Assembly: GCF_003436425.1 (NCBI RefSeq) | Contig: NZ_QSPK01000033.1 | Span: forward strand, 1 to 24,594 | Length of the DNA: 24,594 nucleotides | Reading direction: 5' to 3' | Source of the DNA: Eubacterium sp. TM05-53 | GTDB lineage: Bacteria; Bacillota_I; Bacilli_A; Erysipelotrichales; Erysipelotrichaceae | Position numbers and translations under genes: made by a program | The notes under the pieces: model-generated | Database searches by the model: none | What the model saw: the letters and a program-made list of their open reading frames with translations, nothing else | Told to the model about the DNA's origin: nothing | In this document: positions 18,824 to 24,594 of the stretch, one piece after another | How the letters are laid out: each line of letters opens with the position of its first letter | Numbering within the stretch: the stretch's first letter is position 1

Positions 18824-21742
18824 TTATGCTCCTTTCTGTTGGGCAATCGCCTCTTTCAACGAACGCAAACGAATTTTTGCCGCACCTAAATTATCGATTT
18901 CATCAATTTTGATTTGCGTATAAAATTTATTTCCATCCTTTAATATATCTCGAACCTCGTCACTTGTAATGGCATCAATACCGCAGCCAAAGCTTACAAG
19001 TTGAATCAAGTTCATATCTTTATTCTCAACCACATAATGTGCTGCTTGATAAAGTCTTGCATGATACGTCCATTGATTTAAAACATTCACTTTATGATTC
19101 TTTTGACGAGGGACACTTTCCTCACTAACAACCACAAAGCCAAGTTGTGTCAACAACTGATTCATTTGATGATTAATCAGTGGATCTAAATGATATGGGC
19201 GTCCACAAAGCACAATAATTGGATGATTGTTTTCGCGTGCATACGCTACAGCTTTTCGATGTTCCTTCACTAATTGTTCATGAAATGCTTCATACTCATT
19301 TGTGGCTGCATTTTTCGCAATAATAATATCTTTTTCACTAAAATGAATATCCACCTTTTCAAAATGCATACGAATGGCCTTCGCAAAAGTCGCATCATGA
19401 TCAAAATTAATGAATGGATATACAATTTTTGCCTTATCAAAATCCATATTAGCCGCAATCACTTCTGGATAGTAGGCAACCAATGGACAATTATAATGAT
19501 TATCCGATTGATGTTCATCTACATTATAGGTCATACATGGATAGAAAATTACATCCACACCTTTATCAATCAATTGTTGAATATGTCCATGCACAACTTT
19601 GGCAGGAAAACATGCCGTATCACTAGGAATGCTTTGTTGTCCTGAATGATACATTTCTTTAGTACTAGGTGTTGACCACACAATTTCGTAGCCCAAACTA
19701 TCAAAGAAACGTGTCCAGAAAGGCAATAAGTCATAGTTATTTAAAACTAAAGGCATACCTATCTTTTTATCATGTTTAAATTTTTTCTTTTGTGCATTCA
19801 ACATATCCGTTTTGATTTTGTATAAGTCCGGAAGTTCTTCTTTCTTTGTTTCAATATTATGCACCATCTTATCACACTTGTTACCTGCAACTAAGCGCGT
19901 TCCATCATTGAAAGTATTGATTGTCAATGAACAATGGTTGTTGCAACCTTGGCAAGCAACGGATTGTGATTTATGCGTAAATTTAACGAGTTGTTCATAA
20001 TTCAAAATATTACTTTTAGTACGATGTAATTTTTTGGCATATAAAGCCGCTCCATAAGCGCCCATTAAAGGGGCAATACTTGGTCGAATCACTTCAAGTC
20101 CAAGTTCTTGTTCAAAACAACGAAGCACTGAATCATTTTGGAAAGTTCCCCCCTGCACAACAATATGCTTTCCAATATCATCTTTATTTTTTGCACGAAT
20201 TACTTTATACAACGCATTCTTTACAACGGATTTGCATAGTCCAGCCGAAATATCTTCAATACTAGCTCCATTCTTTTGTGCTTGTTTAACCCCTGAATTC
20301 ATAAATACTGTACAACGAGTTCCTAGATCAACAGGGTGTTTTGATTTTAATCCTAATTTAGCGAATTCCACTGCATCATATCCAAGTGATTTTGCGAATG
20401 TTTCAATAAAGGAACCACATCCACTTGAACAAGCTTCATTCAATACAATATCATCAATATGTCCTTCACGAATCTTAAAACACTTAATATCTTGTCCACC
20501 AATATCTAATATATAGTCTACATCTGGATTGAAAGATCGAGCAGCTGTATAGTGGGCCATTGTTTCAACGATTCCACCATCCAAGTGGAAAGCATGACGC
20601 ATCAATTCTTCGCCATATCCTGTCGCATAAGCTCCATACATTTTAATATTTGGATTTGTTTCATAGATTTTCTTTAAATCTTCTAATACTACATCCAACG
20701 GATTTCCTTTATTCGATGTATAAGAATCATATAAAATCGCATCGTTTTCATCGAGTAAAACTAGTTTTGTGGTAGTAGAACCTGAATCGATTCCTAAATA
20801 GGCTTTGCCTGCATAATCCTTTAACTTTGCATACTTCGCATCATGTGATTTATGACGTTCAATAAATTTTTGATAGTCTTCTTCACTTTCAAACAAAGGC
20901 TTTGATTCTGTTAATTTAGCAGGAGCATGCACCAAATCTTCTAAAGCCTTATACAATTCATCATATGTATATTCTTGATCTGCGCAAATGGCAGTTCCTA
21001 AAGCAACAAAATTAATGGCTGTTTCAGGACAATTGACTTGTGCATCACTTAATTTCAAAGTCTCAACAAAACGTTTTCTAAGTCCACTTAAGAAATATAA
21101 TGGTCCCCCCAAGAATAAGATATTCCCTTCAATTTTTCTTCCTTGTGCTAGCGAAGTAATAGTTTGATCCACAACCGCTTGAAAAATACTGGCACACAAA
21201 TCACATTTATCCACACCTTGATTGATCAATGGTTGAATATCTGTTTTCGCAAACACACCACAACGAGATGCGATTGGGTATAAACGATGATAGTTCAAGC
21301 TTGCTTCATTCATTTCTTCTAATGACATATTCAATAAGGTAGCCATTTGATCAATAAAAGCTCCTGTACCTCCGGCACAAGTTGAATTCATTCTTTGTTC
21401 TACACTACCTTGAAAGAAAAGAATTTTTGCGTCTTCTCCACCAAGCTCAATGGCACAATCTGTTTCCGGGTATAATTTACTAACTCCAGTAGCACTTGCG
21501 AATACTTCTTGAACAAAAGGCAATTCTCTTTGTTCACATAATCCTAAAGCCCCTGATCCGCTGATTGCGAATTTAAATGGTTCTTTTGTATATTTCTTTA
21601 ATTCTACTAATTTATCTAAAGCTTTTTGACGCACTTGCGCCTTGTGTCTTTCATAACTTTTATAACAGATTTGGTTATTTTCATCTAAAACAACCGCTTT
21701 GATTGTTGTACTTCCAATGTCGAATCCTATACGATACCCCAT
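18824..21742 (-). CDS. Double ASKHA activase fused to HgdB-like (DUF2229) module
   Basis: From the ATG at 21742 the protein has 972 residues; an ATG 12 bases earlier lies in front of the GGAGGAG ribosome site. Two BadF/HgdC-type ATPase domains come first. Domain 1 opens with GFDIGSTTIK near residue 6 and has cysteines in STCAGGTG (Cys122) and SRCGVF (Cys161). Domain 2 opens with GIDSGSTTTK near 317 and has EACSSGCG (Cys438) and TRCTVF (Cys477). Both pairs are 39 apart, as in HgdC. From about 590 a DUF2229/COG3580-like region carries CQGCNNHC (597-604), SDTACFP, FYPC, NCPLVAYYPE and SFGCGIDAIT. Activases use ATP to fire low-potential electrons into a partner cluster; here the partner is probably its own C-terminus plus the next gene's product. 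The physiological substrate is unknown. Confidence 0.9.
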   Translation of the reverse strand: MGYRIGFDIGSTTIKAVVLDENNQICYKSYERHKAQVRQKALDKLVELKKYTKEPFKFAISGSGALGLCEQRELPFVQEVFASATGVSKLYPETDCAIELGGEDAKILFFQGSVEQRMNSTCAGGTGAFIDQMATLLNMSLEEMNEASLNYHRLYPIASRCGVFAKTDIQPLINQGVDKCDLCASIFQAVVDQTITSLAQGRKIEGNILFLGGPLYFLSGLRKRFVETLKLSDAQVNCPETAINFVALGTAICADQEYTYDELYKALEDLVHAPAKLTESKPLFESEEDYQKFIERHKSHDAKYAKLKDYAGKAYLGIDSGSTTTKLVLLDENDAILYDSYTSNKGNPLDVVLEDLKKIYETNPNIKMYGAYATGYGEELMRHAFHLDGGIVETMAHYTAARSFNPDVDYILDIGGQDIKCFKIREGHIDDIVLNEACSSGCGSFIETFAKSLGYDAVEFAKLGLKSKHPVDLGTRCTVFMNSGVKQAQKNGASIEDISAGLCKSVVKNALYKVIRAKNKDDIGKHIVVQGGTFQNDSVLRCFEQELGLEVIRPSIAPLMGAYGAALYAKKLHRTKSNILNYEQLVKFTHKSQSVACQGCNNHCSLTINTFNDGTRLVAGNKCDKMVHNIETKKEELPDLYKIKTDMLNAQKKKFKHDKKIGMPLVLNNYDLLPFWTRFFDSLGYEIVWSTPSTKEMYHSGQQSIPSDTACFPAKVVHGHIQQLIDKGVDVIFYPCMTYNVDEHQSDNHYNCPLVAYYPEVIAANMDFDKAKIVYPFINFDHDATFAKAIRMHFEKVDIHFSEKDIIIAKNAATNEYEAFHEQLVKEHRKAVAYARENNHPIIVLCGRPYHLDPLINHQMNQLLTQLGFVVVSEESVPRQKNHKVNVLNQWTYHARLYQAAHYVVENKDMNLIQLVSFGCGIDAITSDEVRDILKDGNKFYTQIKIDEIDNLGAAKIRLRSLKEAIAQQKGA

Positions 21743-21774
21743 AATCTCCTCCATTTTCTTTTTTTAACAGTATT

Positions 21775-21802
21775 ATTATACTCATTTTTCATTTATTTTC
21801 AT
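21775..21802 (-). promoter_or_regulatory. Putative promoter of the activase operon
   Basis: A perfect -10 TATAAT (21775-21780) lies 32 bases upstream of the start codon on the minus strand. The best -35, ATGAAA (21797-21802) at 16-base spacing, is weak, so an activator may be needed. Confidence 0.5.
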
Positions 21803-21886
21803 GTATTCAAATGAAAATTACGACAACTTATAAAATATGTTCACTTTGTTGTAGATTATTCGAAACAAAACATATATCATTAAATT

Positions 21887-21923
21887 AACAAATTGTTTAC
21901 ATATCAAAGACGAAAATTTGATA
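21887..21923. promoter_or_regulatory. Inverted repeats in the divergent activase/MFS intergenic region
   Basis: The 210-base divergent spacer holds an 11-base palindrome AACAAATTGTT (21887-21897). It also holds a perfect 7-bp inverted repeat TATCAAA-N8-TTTGATA (21902-21923). The latter runs into TAAAAT (21923-21928), the likely -10 of the MFS gene, so a repressor could act here. No clear -35 is seen for the plus strand. The site could serve either gene. Confidence 0.4.
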
Positions 21924-21952
21924 AAATTAATTTTGGAAAGTTGGTAAATTAA

Positions 21953-23188
21953 ATGAAAAACAAATTAACAAAACTTGAATTCAAGTGGATTTGTTACGAC
22001 ATGGGAAACTCTGCCTTTATTTTATTAGTCGCAACAATTCTTCCTATTTATTTTAATTATCTTTCAAGTTCTCAAGGTGTTGCTGAACACAACTATTTAA
22101 GTTATTGGAGCTATGCAGCAAGTCTTTCAACATTAATTGTTGCACTTGCAGGTCCCATTCTAGGAACATTAGCTGACTATAAAGATCATAAGAAAAAAAT
22201 CTTCTTAACTTGTGCAATGCTAGGCGCATTAGCCCTTGCATGTTTCTGGATTCCTAATTCTTGGTTTGCATTTCTAGTACTATTTGTAGCCGCAAAAGTT
22301 GCCTATTCTTTATCCTTGATCGTATATGACTCAATGTTGACGGACATCACTACAGAAGAAAGAATGGATGCCGTAAGTTCAAAAGGATATGCATGGGGAT
22401 ACATTGGTAGTGTTGTTCCATTTATTATCAGTTTAGTCTTTGTATTAATGTACGATAAAATGGGAATGACATTAAAAACAGCTATGATGATCGCATTTAT
22501 ATTAAATGCTGCATGGTGGATTACCTTTACACTTCCTTTAGTAAAAAGCTACAAACAAAAATACTATATTGAACCAGAAGCTCATCCTGCTTTGGATACT
22601 TTTACTCGTTTAAAAGAGACATTAATGAAGGCTAAAGAACAAAAGAAAGTCTTCTTATTCTTACTTGCATTTTTCTTCTATATTGATGGTGTATATACAA
22701 TTATTGATATGGCTACCGCATATGGAACAAGTTTAGGATTAAATACAACTGGACTTCTATTAGCTTTATTGTTGACACAAATTGTTGCCTTCCCTGCAAG
22801 TTTAACATTTGCGGTATTATCGAAGACAAAAAATACAGCTTCATTAATTAAAGTTGCGATCATCGCATACTTCTTAATTGCCTTGTTTGCGGTACAATTG
22901 GATAAACAATGGGAATTCTGGGTATTAGCGGTTGCGGTTGGATGTTTCCAAGGTGGTATTCAAGCTTTATCCAGATCTTACTTTGCAAAGATCATTCCAG
23001 AAAATGCCAGTGGTGAATACTTCGGATTATTTGATATCTGTGGTAAAGGTGCTAGCTTTTTAGGAACTATGTTGATTGGTGTTGTAACACAGATCACGGG
23101 TAAACAAAACTTAGGTGTTGCCGCTATCTCTATCATGTTTGTGGTTGGATATCTGATTTTTAATAAAGTCTCTAAAATAGACGACTAA
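21953..23188 (+). CDS. UMF1-type major facilitator transporter
   Basis: The only plus-strand gene. The 411-residue protein has about twelve membrane segments and the marks of the UMF1 / Atg22-like MFS family (PF11700): WICYDMGNSAFILLVATILP near residues 12-31, GTLADYKDHKKK between helices 2 and 3, and CFQGGIQALSRSYFAKIIPE followed by GEYFGLFDICGKGASFLG in the C-terminal half. Substrates of bacterial members are not established; efflux is a guess. The ribosome site before the ATG is weak (GGAAAG at 12 bases), which suggests low expression. It is divergent from the activase operon and converges on the XRE gene, sharing a bidirectional terminator. Confidence 0.9.
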   Translation: MKNKLTKLEFKWICYDMGNSAFILLVATILPIYFNYLSSSQGVAEHNYLSYWSYAASLSTLIVALAGPILGTLADYKDHKKKIFLTCAMLGALALACFWIPNSWFAFLVLFVAAKVAYSLSLIVYDSMLTDITTEERMDAVSSKGYAWGYIGSVVPFIISLVFVLMYDKMGMTLKTAMMIAFILNAAWWITFTLPLVKSYKQKYYIEPEAHPALDTFTRLKETLMKAKEQKKVFLFLLAFFFYIDGVYTIIDMATAYGTSLGLNTTGLLLALLLTQIVAFPASLTFAVLSKTKNTASLIKVAIIAYFLIALFAVQLDKQWEFWVLAVAVGCFQGGIQALSRSYFAKIIPENASGEYFGLFDICGKGASFLGTMLIGVVTQITGKQNLGVAAISIMFVVGYLIFNKVSKIDD

Positions 23189-23222
23189 AAAAGATTGTAC
23201 AAACAAAGTACAATCTTTTTTT
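23189..23222. terminator. Bidirectional terminator between MFS and XRE genes
   Basis: AAAAGATTGTAC (23189-23200) pairs with GTACAATCTTTT (23208-23219) around a 7-base loop. A runs before it and T runs after it make it work on both strands. It fills the whole gap between the two convergent stop codons. Confidence 0.92.
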
Positions 23223-24177
23223 ATTCCACTTTCATTACCACTTTTACAATTCCGTACATTGCTGCATATAAGACAGCTGCAACTGGCCAAACAATATAGG
23301 TTATATTCCATTGCTTTGTCCATAAGCTCCAGCCAAGATAAATAGCTGTCACAAGACACCAATACGCACCTGTGAATGTTTCAGTTTTCTTTTTTGCGAG
23401 CTTTTCTTTTTTAGTAAAGTCACCTTCTTGAAGCAATGTATCATAGCTGTTTTTAATTGTACAAACGCGAATCAGAATATTCACACCAACGGAAACCAAA
23501 ATTAGTAATGCCACTAAACATAATGTACACACATAATCAGATGCTTCCATGCAACCTGCAATGATCAACGGAACTACAGACAAGATACATAGAACAACAC
23601 CACACGCTAGAGAAAAGGAGTAATGGTCTTGATAGCTTTGATTCTTTTCTTTGACTAGTCCTGTTACACCATATTCTGTTTCAAAGGGTTCTTGTTCTAA
23701 ATATTGTAATGGACTCAATTTAATTCCTGTTTTGATAAAGATAAACACGGCAAGTGCAACCATACCTAATAATGTGGCACACGCAATACCAATAGCTAAG
23801 CCATCATTGAAAGTTGAAACTAGGAATAAAGGAATTGGACTTAAGATACATAATGTTGTTGCATTCGCAAGCTTAGGCGCTGCTTTTTTCTTTTCATCCA
23901 TATATGTATTCGCTTTTTCCATACTCACACGATGTAATTCACTATCTGTATCACATGTTGTCTCTGTATTTTCTTTCTCTATTTCATCTTTTAATAAGTA
24001 GTCTGTACTGACTCCAAATAAATCAGCCAACTGAATGATCTTTTTTAAATCTGGAATAGCTCCTGCACTCTCCCATTTTGAAACCGATTGTCTAGACACA
24101 CCTAGTTTTTGTGCAAGATCTTCTTGTGTCCATCCATTCTTTTTTCTTTCTTCAATTATTTTATCGGCTAGAATCAT
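23221..24177 (-). CDS. XRE-family regulator with C-terminal membrane domain
   Basis: A 318-residue protein. Residues 5-62 are a Cro/C1-type helix-turn-helix: GWTQEDLAQKLGVSRQSVSKW is the DNA-reading part, followed by YPDL-like IPDLKKIIQLADLFGVSTDYLL. A charged linker follows to about 100, then about six hydrophobic segments to the C-terminus. Such membrane-anchored XRE proteins are common in Bacillota and are thought to sense envelope or membrane conditions; the signal here is unknown. AAGGAGG lies 7 bases before the ATG. It converges with the MFS gene, which is the nearest possible target besides itself, though that link is only inferred. Confidence 0.88.
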   Translation of the reverse strand: MILADKIIEERKKNGWTQEDLAQKLGVSRQSVSKWESAGAIPDLKKIIQLADLFGVSTDYLLKDEIEKENTETTCDTDSELHRVSMEKANTYMDEKKKAAPKLANATTLCILSPIPLFLVSTFNDGLAIGIACATLLGMVALAVFIFIKTGIKLSPLQYLEQEPFETEYGVTGLVKEKNQSYQDHYSFSLACGVVLCILSVVPLIIAGCMEASDYVCTLCLVALLILVSVGVNILIRVCTIKNSYDTLLQEGDFTKKEKLAKKKTETFTGAYWCLVTAIYLGWSLWTKQWNITYIVWPVAAVLYAAMYGIVKVVMKVE

Positions 24178-24272
24178 ATTTCTTCCTCCTTAGCCAAAGT
24201 TTACTAAAATTTGCGGTTGCATTCCACCAACTCGGCTTGTCAATTTATCCATTTACAGTTGCATATACTAGA
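24178..24272 (-). promoter_or_regulatory. Leader/promoter region of the XRE gene, no clear promoter
   Basis: About 95 bases between the XRE start and the upstream terminator. A consensus TTGACA (24238-24243) is present, but no -10 lies at 16-18 bases. TTGATT (24288-24293) with TAGTAT (24265-24270) at 17 bases is another weak candidate that overlaps the terminator. GGTTGC/GCAACC and GTTG/CAAC matches occur, but no convincing hairpin is seen. Confidence 0.3.
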
Positions 24273-24299
24273 AAAGACTTGAATTCAAATCAAGTCTTT
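24273..24299 (-). terminator. Terminator after the receiver-domain gene
   Basis: On the minus strand AAAGACTTGA (24290-24299) pairs with TCAAGTCTTT (24273-24282), a perfect 10-bp stem with a 7-base loop, followed by a short T run. It begins 4 bases after the stop codon of the receiver fragment. Confidence 0.85.
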
Positions 24300-24302
24300 A
24301 TC

Positions 24303-24594
24303 TTATGCTACATATTTTCTTAGTATATGATCAAGTTTTTGTTCATCAATTGGTTTTGAGATAGAATCATTCATAATTGTTTGATCAATACTATATTCTG
24401 ATTGCGCACTCATTGCGACAATTGGAATGGAAGGATTGATTTTACGAATGCATCTTGCCGCTTCATCCCCACTCATTTTTGGCATCATAATATCCATAAA
24501 AATCACGGAATACTTATTTGGTTGTTCTTTAATTTTTTTCTAACAGTAAACAATTTTGGCCATAAATGAATGTGGTATAATGACTAAGCCAAAA
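24303..24594 (-). pseudogene. Receiver (REC) domain gene end, frameshifted, cut by window edge
   Basis: The C-terminal part of a two-component receiver domain. VIFMDIMMPKMSGDEAARCI contains the phosphoacceptor Asp, IVAMSA the conserved Ser, and SISKPI the conserved Lys. The open frame begins after TAG (24540-24542). Upstream coding continues in another frame as GQNCLLLEK, which joins IKEQPNKYSVIFMD if one A is removed from the A7 run (plus-strand T 24533-24539). So a one-base insertion splits the gene. It may be a pseudogene, a sequence error or slippage. The domain could be the end of a hybrid histidine kinase or a stand-alone regulator; the rest lies beyond the window. Confidence 0.65.

Noticed and set aside
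17565..21742. Naming the iron-sulphur genes as a specific (R)-2-hydroxyglutaryl-CoA or lactoyl-CoA dehydratase
   Set aside because: No CoA-transferase, hydroxyacid dehydrogenase or electron-transfer flavoprotein genes are nearby, and the proteins resemble the COG3580/COG3581 branch, whose substrate is not established.
24303..24506. A complete 67-residue response regulator starting at GTG 24506
   Set aside because: It would begin just before the phosphoacceptor Asp, lacking half the receiver fold. Coding clearly continues upstream in another frame, so it is a broken remnant.

Overview
The window is AT-rich bacterial chromosome from a low-GC Gram-positive (Bacillota). Shine-Dalgarno sites are strong (AGGAGG), operons are tightly packed, groESL carries CIRCE operators, and the gene orders upp-atpZIBEFHAGDC, rpsF-ssb-rpsR and yybS-gdpP-rplI-dnaB-walJ are typical of the phylum. 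Short GroES and subunit c proteins, gene content and protein style suggest an Erysipelotrichia-like gut or oral lineage, but this is an inference that needs a database comparison. All genes except one lie on the minus strand, so transcription reads from high to low coordinates.

Layout, left to right. (1) 1-210: promoter, cre-like operator, phased TGTAA repeats and the first codons of a leftward gene that looks broken. (2) 213-2233: groES-groEL with two CIRCE-like operators and a terminator. (3) 2242-9690: a complete F-type ATP synthase operon headed by upp. It includes a 55-residue AtpZ gene (8844-9011) that is easily missed. Subunit c has the Gln/Glu-Thr/Tyr signature of sodium-coupled rings. 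(4) 9684-15147: yybS-gdpP-rplI-dnaB-walJ (membrane protein, c-di-AMP phosphodiesterase, ribosomal protein L9, replicative helicase, metallo-beta-lactamase-fold nuclease-like protein). (5) 15131-16346: rpsF-ssb-rpsR with a structured leader. (6) 16313-21803: a three-gene operon. It encodes a large ATPase-activase fused to a cysteine-rich HgdB-like module, a separate HgdB-like protein, and a membrane protein fused to a Nudix domain. (7) 21887-24299: a divergent UMF1-type MFS transporter converging on a membrane-anchored XRE regulator. (8) 24303-24594: the end of a receiver-domain gene frameshifted at an A7 run.

The core is housekeeping: energy coupling, protein folding, replication and translation. 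The least understood part is region 6. Its first gene has two activase halves, each keeping a cysteine pair 39 residues apart, so one chain could form by itself the iron-sulphur-bridged ATPase that classical activators form as a homodimer. Its last gene has an altered Nudix box on a membrane-coiled-coil scaffold. No CoA-transferase or dehydrogenase lies nearby, so a fermentation role cannot be assigned.

A recurrent theme is compaction. At three operon boundaries (upp, yybS, rpsF) the -35 of the next promoter lies inside or against the terminator hairpin or T-tract of the previous operon. At yybS this predicts a leaderless mRNA. No tRNA, rRNA, CRISPR array, insertion sequence or prophage gene was seen, and no gene-free stretch exceeds about 300 bases.
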